From contig NW_020194618.1 of NCBI RefSeq assembly GCF_002865645.1, positions 124,001 through 188,000 on the forward strand: a stretch of 64,000 nucleotides of DNA, written 5' to 3'. Made by a program: the position numbers and the translations under genes. Below, piece after piece: positions 23,513 to 34,683 of this stretch. Origin of the DNA: Hyaloscypha bicolor E (taxonomy: Eukaryota > Ascomycota > Leotiomycetes > Helotiales > Hyaloscyphaceae). Positions within the stretch are counted from its first letter, which is position 1, and each line of letters starts with the position of its first letter. The notes under the pieces are model-generated. The model saw nothing but the letters and a program-made list of their open reading frames with translations. It was not told where the DNA came from and made no database searches.

Positions 23513-23968
23513 CAGTGTGTCAAATGAATAGAATAGAATAGAATACTGGCTAGTAATCTAATCTATTCATCAAAAATACCCACTAATTATATTCTAATCA
23601 GATTCTAATTAAGGTAATCATGAATATTCATGAATACTTTGATTACTGTACACGTGACTGTCGCACGTGATATACTAGCCTAATTAGGTATGGCTCCCGA
23701 TCTAGAATCGTCTTTGCAAGCCTTTCGCCTACTAATTAGGCAGCGAGGTGGCGCTAAGGCGACACTAGAGCGGGGCCTCTACTTAATCAGGCTAGCGTAT
23801 CACATGCTATAGTCACGTGTAGAGTAATCAAAGTATTCATGAGTATTCATGATTATATATTCTAATCTAATCAAATTATTTAAGCATTGCAGTAATTATA
23901 TTCTATTCAAGCTAATCATGAATATTCATGAATATTCGGAATACCTTGATTACTTTTTTGACACACTG
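23513..23968. mobile_element. Non-autonomous hAT-type MITE with perfect TIRs and 8-bp TSD
   Basis: The 456-bp element begins CAGTGTGTCAAA and ends with its exact reverse complement. It is flanked by identical 8-bp copies of TACAACTC at 23505-23512 and 23969-23976. A CAG-type terminus plus an 8-bp target duplication is diagnostic of hAT elements. Inside, ATTCATGAATATTCATG-type motifs recur on both strands near 23610-23640, 23830-23850 and 23910-23935. A long imperfect inverted repeat around CACGTG sites makes the interior a second foldback. No transposase is encoded. The perfect TSD suggests a fairly young insertion. Confidence 0.9.
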
Positions 23969-23976
23969 TACAACTC

Positions 23977-24955
23977 GAGTAAGATACGGCTAGATCGGAA
24001 AGCTGGGGATAGCTCGCAGTGGATACAAAAAGCGGCACTGAAATTGTGAACGTCCCGATTCAGGTGGGAATATTTTAGAAAGACCACATACGAATATTCC
24101 CCTCAATCATTGTAGTATGAAAGCATTCTTCGGCTGTATTGCTGATCCTGAAATATAATAATCCAGCCACTCCGGGTGCAGAGGAATCTCCGACTTTGAC
24201 CTGGGACATTGAAAATGAGTACCGATTTTTGGGTCTACAGTATCGCGAGCATGGTCCCCCATGTCGCAACCTTCGGACAGGAAAAGCAACTGACAGGGTG
24301 TTGTTGTGGACCAGGGAGCCTCGTCTCGATATCGGTCTTGAGCCTCAGTGGAAGTCAGAAACCTACAACTGCAAGTCGTCGTCATCATGGTATTTCCTGT
24401 GTAGATGCAGGCTCTATTTATACCATTGGCCGATTCTTAGTGGTCTCGTTCAGATCTTCCAGGGTGATGATTAAGAAATTAGCCTAGCCCTGCGGAGAAC
24501 CTTTGCCCAAGGAGCAGCGAGCAATCATCCGCCAGTAGGAGGCGTCACCATGATTGGGAAGACCTAAAAAACTATCTAAGTGAAGAAAAATAGAGAGAGA
24601 CTGGACCCCACTATGGCGATCTTAAGAGCTGCTTTTAATATAGGATGGGGGAGGACGCGTGGAGGCTCGTGCATCAGAATCCTCGGACCACATCGGCTCT
24701 GCTCGAATCTTCTTACGGAAGGGGACTCCGCAGCGAGGTGGCGAACACTAAGGTGGTCCCGGAAAGCAGAATTCCATCGTAAACCTAGAAGATTTGCTGG
24801 TTCAGTCCTGGAATGACTAAAAATGTGGCGTGCCGAATGGCTCATCCCTTGATGTCACTCCCATTTTTGGACGAAATATTTTATCATCTTTCCATCATAC
24901 TGAGTACGTCATCTTCCATTTTGATAAGTCCACCTTGCTGTAGATTCTTCTCAAT
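23977..24955. other. Intergenic stretch, nothing identified
   Basis: A plus-strand frame at 24139-24474 is open for 111 codons but has no recognisable domain. The minus strand has only overlapping short frames. No gene is called. Confidence 0.35.
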
Positions 24956-27427
24956 TTATGCGAGGATGAACTGCTCTTTCAAAACACCCTTGATCTGCAG
25001 GGTGATTACTTCTGCATCCATGAAGCCGTGCAAGTAGCATTCTCCAACGAATTTGTAAGAATCTTCATCCTGAAGTTTCCTCACAATCACCGGCGCACTA
25101 CAGCTAGGGAGCACACACGCGATGTCGCCTTCCTCCGCGGTCTGAGATGCAGAGCCGACGTAGCCTTTCTCTGTAATGAGGAGTCTTCTCCTCTTCGATC
25201 CCTGCTCAAAGGCCTGGCAGACCTTGTCTAGGTGATCGGTCTCTTTCGACTTTGAGAAGGCAATTAAAGGATCCATGTCAAGGAGTTCCGAAATATCGTA
25301 CTCTGTCAGTCGTTCTCTGGATGAGATACGGCCCAGGAAAAGAACGTGGATAAAGGCACCCAGCACTTGGTTCTCTTCAAGGGATTGAGGCTCCTCCGGT
25401 GATTCGAACTTAAGCACAGATCGATCCGTTGAGTAATTATAGCTGGAATATTTCGAAACTATCGAACACAGATCAGCTAGGGAAGCTTGCAGATCATGCG
25501 GCCAATCTGTCAAGAATTTTTGTGCTGAATTTAAGGTAGACAGCCATCGCGTCGCTTTCGAACCAAATGGCTCTGTGTCTGGGCCAGGATTCGAAAGTCT
25601 TGCGATGGTATCAATGCACATCCCGCGCGTCTTAAGTTGTTTCCAATCGGGAGGAGTTGATTCAGCTGAAAGCTGAAATTTGAATCTGTGATCGTAACCA
25701 GACGCTAGCGTAGATACTCGGAGGCTTGTCAACTGGGACCAAAGGAGCAGGTGCAGCCTCTTAGCCAAGAGTGTAGTCAGGGGTCCAAGATGGAAGTTCC
25801 CACGTTGAATCTATATTGCGGTCTAGAGTCTGCCAGTCACAGATGGGATCCAGCGACCCCGATTGAGATATGAAGTGACGCGTGACGTTCAAACACACCT
25901 CTTTCTATTAGTCTGGGTCGAGAATTTGGATGCAGTGTGCAAACGGACATTTCCGAAAGACTTGGAATAATCTGGTTTCAGGATGTCTTCCATACGATCA
26001 CCCATCAATCCAAGCAGAAAGTATATCTTGTCCCGGGGGGTTTGTTGCTTTTCTGTAGCGGTATTCCCGCACCAAGTCTTGAAGTTGATGTCGTTTTCTT
26101 TTGCTCCACCCACTGCGTGCCAAGTCCAATTAAGGTACACTGCATTCCACAGTCATGATCAGCAACGCAACTTTAACCCTTCGGACTCCACATGAAAGAT
26201 GATTCTTACCGGCGAATTCCTTCGATGGGTATGCCTCTCGTATAATGCAAGTAGCATATTGTACTAAGAACGCTGTCCCACTCCATTGACATACCACCTA
26301 ATTGAAAGTGGGTTGAATCAGCCACACCAACTTTCTGTTCAACATTTAGATTCTAATGGCAAAGTTCTTACACTGGGTGTCGGGATCCTACTTGAACAAC
26401 CCACCTATTCCCAAGAAATCGGAATTAGTATACTTCATTCAAATATTTTAGGTAGTGGAATGTTCCAGCAGCTATCGGAAATTGCCAGTAGAACTGTTGG
26501 ACATTGCTACAAGAGGGACTAATGCTCCGAGAAGTAGAGACTCACATCCTTGAGAACCAGTCATTCTGAGTGAAGATGCGATTGATCGAGCTTGCGATTT
26601 CGAAAAATCGCCTTCTTCATTGGCCTTTGCAAGACGTTGAGCAGAGGGCTGCCACCCTGGGTTTCCAAATTCGATCCGATGCAGGGAATATTCCGCATCT
26701 GGGTCGATGAGTATTTCTGCTTTACTATCCAGTCCTGCCGGTGATTTTAGATCTGATATTTGATCGACTACTTGAGCCATACGGAAAGACCCTCGAGCCA
26801 GATTTCCCAAGGGTCTCATGAAATTGTAGATGTTTTCTTCAGCCTGTCGTCTTTAGTTTCAACGAGATCCTCAATCATCTCACAATCATAAGTCAGATCG
26901 TTGATGAACCTGAAGGCCCGTCTTCCGTCGTCAGAGTTACCTCCTAGCCAGATTGCCACTTCACTTGCAGAATGGTAAATCTCTCGCATCAACATGATCT
27001 GTGCAGACCTTTCAACCACATCTTCTTGACAGGTACACAAAGCATCTGCCCAAATTCGAACTAGACCGTAGACCTTCTTCTGCAGAGCTTGAAGCCCGTC
27101 ATATAAGTTTTGAGTGATTGGGATGCTTTTGCCGTCGATGAGAATTTCCTGTGGTTTCGAGGTGGGTTCAACCCAGACATATGAAAGAGCATAAAACAAT
27201 GGCAGTTTAGCTGCTCGAAGAAGCCTTTGAGCTCGAGGGAGTGTAGAGGCTGGCAGAAGAATGTTCGTCAAAGAGCCGGTGAGTAGACCAATGTGGGCTC
27301 TTCCAAGAGTTTGCCTGGCATCCCAAGGAAGAGTCAAAATTCGGATTTCACCCTGAGAGCTGTCAATAGGGTGATGAGTACACGCCGACATGTTGCAAAC
27401 AGCACAAAAGACAAGTGAAACAGCCAT
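24956..27427 (-). CDS. Heterokaryon-incompatibility (HET) domain protein, possibly decaying
   Basis: Exon 26820-27427 carries the HET core. It has FYALSYVWVEP, then ITQNLYDGLQAL, then RIWADALCTCQEDVVERSAQIMLMREIYHSASEVAIWLG, where the family usually has IDALCINQ. Further upstream-to-downstream pieces on the minus strand are NRWVVQVGSRHPV (near 26390), QLGGMSMEWDSV (near 26290), TPRDKIYFLLGLMGD (near 25990) and, after an intron, VCLNVTRHFISQSGSLD. A long C-terminal exon ends at 24956. Several GT-AG introns link these, but the frame stops at about 26816 and again around 26420 with no clear intron. The gene may therefore be partly degraded or have unusual introns. HET proteins trigger cell death after fusion of unlike hyphae. 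Confidence 0.7.
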
Positions 27428-27601
27428 TGCTCATAGAGTAAGCTTGATGACAACTTTCTCCTCAAGCATTCGATAAAGATGAGATGAGAAGAGAAGGACC
27501 TTGAATGGCGATTGAAATTCGTCACGCGAGGCTGCCCCGCATCCCCTCTTTTCTTTCGCGAACAGCTCACATCCCACCATAACACGAACACAACAACCAA
27601 C

Positions 27602-28173
27602 ATGGAAGACGACGACTTAGCAGCAGTAGCTATCCCTCCCATGAGATCCCAAATACGGTAACTGACTCTTCCAGATCAGAAAAGCTCGTCTCGAGCAGCT
27701 CAAGGCGCAGGGTGGTGGGGGAGGAGGCGGAGGAGGCAGCAGCAGCGGGGCAGGTGGTGCAGGTCAAGAAGACAGGCAGTGAGCTCCTTCCCCTCGCCCA
27801 TCTCTGATAATTACTGAATTAAACGTACAGGCAGCAAGAAGGCACATCTCTCCCTCCATAATATAATAATCTTAGCAGAAGCTAATACCTCCCAGAGGAA
27901 GCGCGCAAATCGATTCTGAACCAAATCCTCGAGCCCGAGGCCGCAGACCGTCTTGGCCGCATCCGCCTCGTAAAAGAGTCCCGCGCACAAGATGTAGAAA
28001 ACCGCCTTATTACGCTAGCGAGAAGTGGGCAGTTACGGCAGAAGGTCACGGAGGAGCAGCTTAAGGAGTTGCTAGGCGCAGTTGCGGAGGGGAAGGAAGA
28101 GGGGAAGATTGTGGTTACGCGGAGGAAGGGAACGTGGGATGACGAGGACGACGATCTCTTGGATCTCGAATGA
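27602..28173 (+). CDS. PDCD5/TFAR19-family DNA-binding protein
   Basis: I read four exons: 27602-27625, 27675-27778, 27831-27841 and 27896-28173, giving 138 aa. The product has IRKARLEQLKAQ, a Gly/Ser-rich linker, then EEARKSILNQILEPEAADRLGRIRLVKESRAQDVEN and the acidic end DDEDDDLLDLE. This is the PDCD5 three-helix core and tail. The third exon is only 11 nt. The intron behind it starts with GC (GAAG|GCACAT), and no GT alternative keeps the frame. Homologues act in apoptosis-like death, chaperonin binding or translation. The gene is divergent from the HET gene with 174 bp between start codons. Confidence 0.88.
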
Positions 28174-28321
28174 ACTTGGACTCTGGCTGGAGGAATACCA
28201 TTGCACATATGTCTGGCGTTAGGATTTTAGGAAGGGGACAATGAACGCTGCTTCGATTGGAAATTGCGGTTATGGGAATGGAGATTCCAGTCCTCATTCT
28301 GGTCTTTATTATCGTACACCA

Positions 28322-29361
28322 TCAGTTGATCCCCAAACTATCACTCGCCCTCTTCTTTGCCTCCTTCTCGGCCCTCCACCTCTCCCTCTCGGCCTTTCGG
28401 ATAGTCCTCAAATCAACTGGCTTCTCTACCCCAAGCTCAGCCCTCAGCCCATCCACATCTCTCTCCAGCTGCTCCTCCCAATAAACATTAATGACCTCCT
28501 TCGACTGCGCCCCATTCTTTACCGCCCATGGGAGGTAAATCTTCCAAAACCTGTCCCTTTCATTCTTCTTCAGTGTTGTGATAGCAAAAGTGCTTAGCGC
28601 CGTCATGGGTAGCAGAGTATTCGCGAACTCGAAGGCCTTCAGTGCAATCTCGCCTTCCCTTACAATCGGCAGGCCAGTAAGGGCATGGTAAAAATCATGG
28701 CACTCCCTATACCTTTGCATAACGTACGCACACTCTTCGTTGTCGATATACTGGACTTCTGAGCGCGTGTCAGGGGAGACACCTTCGCGGTCCAACCAGT
28801 CTGCATATGTCCTCCCCACCGTATTCTCGGGCAGAGCCCGCAGATATTCCATGCTGAGTGTTTTCGACGAGATGCGTGGTCGGTCTCGTAATATTCGACG
28901 GCCAGTGGGGTCGGAGAGCATGGCGTCGCGGAGACGGTAAATGAAGTAGGGCGTTGCTGTGGCCTCACCAAGAGCGGCTATCAAATCTGCCCTCAACATC
29001 AGCTTCCAGCTCAAGAGAGCATTGAATTGGAGAAAGCAATACCCCCACGATGGGGATCCATCAAACTCATGACCGCACTGCCCAGAGCCAGGCCCGCCTT
29101 CTCAATCCTCGTGAGCGGTACATGGCCTGGATAATTCGGTGGAGGACGATTGAGGACGATAAAGTGTCGGGAATTGAGAGATATTGCACAAGCTGCTAGC
29201 AATTCCCTAGGCAGAGCGCCTCTCAATGCTTGCTGGCGTATGAGAAACGCCATGTCGCCAATTGCGGAATGAGTTGTAAGGTCGAGAATGGGTCGAGAAT
29301 GAGCTCTTTTCCGATCCGGATTTTGCGGGCCGATCCGCATTGCATTTTCGACTACCTCCAT
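28322..29361 (-). CDS. COQ4: Ubiquinone biosynthesis protein COQ4
   Basis: Two exons, 29043-29361 and 28322-28986, with a 56-nt intron that restores [18 protein letters not shown], give 327 aa. The metal-binding signature is present as [26 protein letters not shown], the HDxxH plus downstream Glu pattern of COQ4. COQ4 organises the CoQ synthome on the matrix side of the inner membrane and has been linked to oxidative decarboxylation at ring C1. The C-terminal tail is charged ([18 protein letters not shown]). The gene faces the SET gene across an 80-bp promoter. Confidence 0.95.
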
Positions 29362-29441
29362 TTTGCCTCAAGTATAACAGTCTTTCCAAAGACTGTTCTC
29401 GCTTCAAAATGGACGGTCCTTGATCGATATATATAGGATTT
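29362..29441. promoter_or_regulatory. Compact divergent promoter of COQ4 and SET gene
   Basis: Only 80 bp separate the two start codons, so the leaders and core promoters must overlap or lie partly within the first exons. A TATATATAGG segment at about 29427-29436 could serve the plus-strand gene. Co-regulation is an inference from the spacing. Confidence 0.6.
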
Positions 29442-30941
29442 ATGGATATTCATAAAAGATTCATGGAATGGGCGATTGAGAGGGGGGTGAAGATCAATGG
29501 CATCAGACCTCACAGGTTTGAAGGGAGGGGATTGGGAATTATTGCAGCGAGGGACTTGAAGGTACGTGAGGGGATTTCACTGTGTTACTCTATTTCATTT
29601 GACTCGTGGCTCTAAGTGGAAGATTTATATACTTCGTGATGATCTTCTTGGTATATCTGTTGCTTTTTCGCTTTCATTGCATCTGTCCCTGGCTTGGGTC
29701 TGAAGTACATTCCTCGAAAACCCTCTCTCTAATATCGAAAGCATACTCAAAGGCTGTCATTATATGGACTTATATTTCTCTTTATATTTTCTCTTGAAAG
29801 TCTCCATTCCATTTTTCAACCCAATTTCCTCACGCCTCACTTGCAAATCTCTCCAACCCAATTTTCACCTCTGGACTTAGACACCCCCTAACACGTCTCT
29901 CAGGCAGGAGAAACCCTCCTAACAGTCCCCATCTCCGCTCTCCGCACCGCCTACACAGTTCCCAAATCCCTCACCCGGTCCCTCCCCAAGATCAGCACAA
30001 TCCACAACCTTCTGGCCACTGACCTCCTCCTCGACACGTCTTCCACACGAGGTCCCTGGCACGCCGTCCTCCCCTCGCCCCTCGACTTCAAAACCTCAAT
30101 GCCGCTCCTCTGGCATCCAACCCTGCAATCTCTCCTCCCCAGCACCGCTCACAACCTTCTCCTCAACCAAAAGCGAAAGCTAAAGCTCGATTGGGCGGCT
30201 GTTTCCAGTGCATTCCCAGACATCAAGTACGAGGACTATGTGTATCGCTGGCTAATAATCAACACCCGAACTTTCTACTTCCTGTCTCCTCTCCCTGCAC
30301 ACCGAAACCTACATCCTTCAAATAGAGATGACTGCATGGCACAATCCCCATTCGCGGATTACTTCAACCACACTTCTTCCCCGTCCGCTTGCTCTGCATC
30401 ATTTTCTTCCTCCGGCTATAGCATCATGACGCCAGCCAGAATTAAGAAAGGAGAAGAGGTTTATATCAGTTACGGGAATCATTCCAATGATTTCCTTCTC
30501 ACGGAGTATGGGTTTATTCTCAGTGGGGTGGGGGGAGGGAATCAATGGGACGAAGCTCCGCTTGATGCACATATTCTGCCTCGCTTCTCCGCGAAGCAAA
30601 AGGAGCAGTTAGAAGAACGAGGGTTCTTGGGGAAGTACCTCTTAGACAAGAAAGAAGTGTGTTACCGCACTCAAGTCGCGTTACGAATTCTCGTTCTGCC
30701 GATCAGGAAGTGGGAGCGTTTTGTCGATGGGTTGGAGGATGGGGAGAAGGAGCAGGGGGCTGTGGATAAGTTTTTGGGGAAGGTTTTGCGAGATTTTGAG
30801 CAAGAGGTGAAGGAAAAGATCAAAGAGATGGATAGTCTTGCGGAGGATGTGGGAATGGAGTGTCAAAGAGACATGTTGAGGAGGAGGTGGTTGCAGATTG
30901 AAGGATTGATTCAAGCTGCTATTGGTAGGATACAAAACTGA
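29442..30941 (+). CDS. SET-domain lysine methyltransferase (SETD/RKM type)
   Basis: Two exons, 29442-29561 and 29904-30941, give 385 aa. The N-terminus has FMEWAIERGVKINGI and GRGLGIIAARDLKAGETLLTVP, the first SET half. After an insert-like helical region come ADYFNH (the NH motif) and EEVYISYGNHSNDFLLTEYGFI, the second half with the catalytic Tyr region. A Rubisco-LSMT-like helical C-terminal part follows. This is the layout of RKM/SETD3-type enzymes that methylate lysines of ribosomal or other cytosolic proteins. The 342-nt intron, GTACGT to CTCAG with a CTAAC branch, is six times longer than others in this window. Confidence 0.88.
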
Positions 30942-31168
30942 AAACGAAAAGAAAGTTGGAAACTTCTATACTCTATCCCGTGGGCAATCATAATCCTGCC
31001 TGTAGTGAAACCATCAAAAACTTTCTGAACAGGCTGAGCCTCTTTCTCGATCCATGGACAGAATACAACCTGTCATAGACCACGATGTAGAAATGAGAGA
31101 CCTGATAATAATACTCTTGAAACATCATAATCCTTCCGACCTAGTAATTATAATGGCATCCGGTCTAA

Positions 31169-34157
31169 TTACCACCGCAAGCTGGAGCTTCTCGTTCCGA
31201 TGATAATATTTTCAGCTTGCCTGATTGCCTTTCGCTGACTAGGCAACAAAGCCCTGTCATCATGGAAGCTCTGCTCTCGAACATGTATGTTCTGTTCCGA
31301 GGCCCGGGAGGATCGGGATCCTTTCAATCTTGGTATAGTCTTGGAGTCGTAGTTCGCAGCTCTGTTCTCATCGCTTGCCTCTAGCAGTTCCGGCGGGAAA
31401 CCATCATATGGCTTTTTCCGTCCCCCGTCCTCGATAGTATTCAAATCACGGGAAAGGGAAGTTTCGTGCTGTCCTTGTTCGCTAGGTGGAACGGGGAACG
31501 CATTATACAGCGTCGAAATTCCTTCCTCATTTTCCTCCTCAGAAGAATCAATCACGATAAGATTGCTGCTCATCTCACAGTCAGGGTCTCTCGCAAATTC
31601 GGTCTCGCCATCAATACTCCCATCAAAATCAAATATGGACACGTCCTGGCCATCCAGACAAGGCTCGGGACAGTCCTCAGTGGGTGTAGGAGTCAATGAT
31701 GGAGCCAGCATGATCAGTTCAGACGCCGCCTGTTTGGCTTCCTCTGATCTCTCGTAACTTTCAGTGTTTCTCCCAAAAGGAGTAACACGACGTAATATTG
31801 GAAGTACTGGAGCGGCACTGACAGGTCTCATTGCCTGCTTTCTAGCACCGGATCCCAAGGAACTTCTGGTCTTTCGAGATGGCAAGCTGCTCGTCTGGGT
31901 AGGAGAATAAGGGGTGCCTGGGCAGGTTGAAGCTGATGTGTTTGCGAACTCTGCCAAGTCTTCCGTGGTCATCATGCTCAGCATGATTGCCGGATAGATG
32001 GAAGAATCAGAATTTTGAGTACCATGGAAGCCCCCTTGACTATTTTGAGTGTATGAGCTCTCAATGAAGTCTTTCCGTGACTTTTGCGCTCGCATACTGG
32101 AACTGCTGCTGGTGTCACAACTGCGTTCATCTGCGCCATCCAGATTCGCTGGGTATTCGTTCTCTGAAGGTTTGCGTTTGCGAAGCTGGTTTGGATGGCT
32201 AGACTTTTCGAAAGAGATAGGACCTTTCGAGTGTTTGATTGGGATGGTGCTGTTTGGGGCTATGCCACCGATAACAGGTCTCGGGGAATAATCACCGGCT
32301 TTCTTGCACTTGGTTGGTGGAGTTGAAGTAGGGCGATCGAAGAAGTCGTTTTCGTCACAACTGGTTTTCTGGAGAATCGTATCAATGATATCTTCGAACG
32401 TAACGATTCCAACAGGCTTGGGACAGCGGATTCCGTGGATTCTATGGCGTCTGAGTAGGCTATCATTAGCACTCAACTGGGCAGCTTCAAGATAATCGAC
32501 TGTCCAATCGAATTTCGACTTGGATGCTTTCAATTTTGTTTTGATATGATTGTTGGTTCTCTGAGTGCCTGTCCAGCGTGTGGTCCGCCCCTCCCACTCG
32601 TCGTTCAAAACGAGTCGTGGCTGTTTAGGTGCGGCAGGGACAACAACGGCCATCCTGAAGAAGGTCAATTCTGTGTTCTAGAGTTGAAGTATTCAGGTTC
32701 ACCTGGCCATTCCAAGTTGAAACATGTTCAAAAGCTCGTAAGCCGAAATGTCATCTCTGACAATAGGCAGTGGATACAGCGGTAAATCCTTGACAAGTAA
32801 AGGCTCATCCTCGTTGCGTTTGCCGTTGATGTCGATGCCAATGAGGTTCTCGTCAAAGTCAGCCTTCGTACTTGTGCCCATGAAACAAGATCATATACCT
32901 TGATATGGAGGAATCCAAAGATCTTCCTCCCATTCCAGTCCGATAACTCGACTGCCTCTTTATATTCTCCATCTCCAGGCTCGCCAATAACGGGTATTCT
33001 GCTGTATGACCACATTCTGACCTTCTTGATAAATGCCTTGTCGACCTTCTCATTAATGTTGATAACTTTGACCACGTGCCATTGCACGATCAACCCGTGT
33101 ACTACGACAAGATCTGCTTTCTCGGCGTCTCTCTCACTTTCGCCTGAGCTTGGACGTGGAAGCGAATGAATTTCACCTCCAACTTTTCTCGAATCGAGAT
33201 TCAAAGCTCCAAGCATGATTCGGCTTGCATCTTGTCCCAGCTTGCCACCGTTCTTCTCCGAACGCTCGTGATGTTTGATAAGAGTACCCAGATCGTCGTT
33301 GTTGAAGATAAGATATTTGTCTTTTTGGGACTTGCAAGAAAACTGATCCAGCAACCAAGCAAGTGGCCAGCTTATGATTGCGGTAAGGAACATGCATCCC
33401 CAGATGAGTGGCCAGCAATAGTAGCCCCATGAGATAGCTTGTCGAGGAATGAAGTATTGAGGAAGGATCTCGGCGAAGATGGCGAGTAGGCATGTAGAGA
33501 CAAGGATAGGAACCCAGATCTGAGGTCCATGGTAGAGAGTCGATATAACGAATGGAAAGGTTTCGCCACATAGGACTGCGCATATGATGAGAGAGCCTAA
33601 AATGTTAGCAGAGGCACTTGATATCCGTCGGTACTACTCACATAGCATCCAAGTACCACGACGCTTCATTCCAAAGACCATACATGCTTGTCTCCTGAAA
33701 GTTTGTCAGCTTGGTTAATTCTTGCACCAAGAGTAGCCTCATACCTTTCTCTGGGTGTTCCCGTAACACATCTCAGCTGCAGCAATGTCGCATCGAGACC
33801 ACAGACTCCTAATGTCAAGCCAGCGAATAGTGCACATAAGATCAATAACGCTGCTGCGAGAATAGTCATCCCAATCCATGCCCCATGATGGAATCTCGCG
33901 ATGCCATAGGGTTTCGTTTCGATGAGTACTCTGCCAGTTGGGTCGGTAACATTTCGAGGGAAAATGCCATGCCCAGGTGTGTAGAGCCAAGGACATGAAT
34001 CGGCAGAATGGGGGTAGAGAACGCATCGAGCTGTAATGTCACGGATATGGTGCGTGGCTCCAGATCCATAGCTATTATCCCCGGCAGCAGTAATGGAAGA
34101 AACATCCCCATTGGGAGCGGAGCCGCCCGTGGAGTTCGAGGAGAAGCGGTTGCCCAT
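31169..34157 (-). CDS. MAM3-like CNNM protein (DUF21 plus CBS domains)
   Basis: Five exons (33745-34157, 33642-33694, 32899-33596, 32703-32848, 31169-32654) give 931 aa. The DUF21 membrane domain runs from AWIGMTILAAALLILCALFA through LQLRCVTGTPRERR and FPFVISTLYHGP to SWPLAWLLDQF. A CBS-pair region follows with DKAFIKKVRMWSYSRIPVIGE, GFLHIKNLIGIDI, DISAYELLNMFQLGMAR and PVGIVTFEDIIDTILQ. The last ~400 residues are Ser-rich and disordered. For the fourth exon I chose the 50-nt intron with a GCTGAC branch site over a 35-nt alternative. MAM3/CNNM proteins affect divalent metal (Mg, Mn) handling at the vacuolar membrane. Confidence 0.92.
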
Positions 34158-34683
34158 TTTGTCGGCCTGTGAGGTGACGGGGTTGCTTCGTAAACGTATC
34201 AATGTCTTGAGGATGCTGTTTGCTAGAATTCTTGTAGAGATATGTAAGACTATTGCAACTCAATGTGAGAAGAAGAATGGTAAATTGATTTGGAGAGGAC
34301 TCGCCACTTAGCAATTTTCTTAGCACGGCGTCTCACTGACATGGCAGGAACGACCTGCGTGCAAAAAGTGCGAGTAGCATGGAAAATGACTGGGAAACTC
34401 TCCATCAAACGGAAGGAGCGTAGAAGAGACTGAGACGAGAGACGAAATTCGTATTCAGAACACAGAATGCACGCTTTTTCACGCATCTGAACGCCATCTA
34501 TAATACATAATATTGAGAACTACAGTGACGAGGAAGATTCATCATCTCAAGAACGAGATCGCTCAACCCAACGCCCCATAGTTAGCCCCCCAATGCATGT
34601 AAGATCCATGGCCAGAAATCATTAGCTCGAATGTCAACTTATAGTTCGAAGATATCGAGAGAAAGTTAAGGGTTCTGAAGACC

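Noticed and set aside
32864..32898. 35-nt intron in the MAM3-like gene
   Set aside because: Too short, and it lacks a branch site. The 50-nt version ending at 32849 has a GCTGAC branch and gives the family sequence HIKNLIGID.
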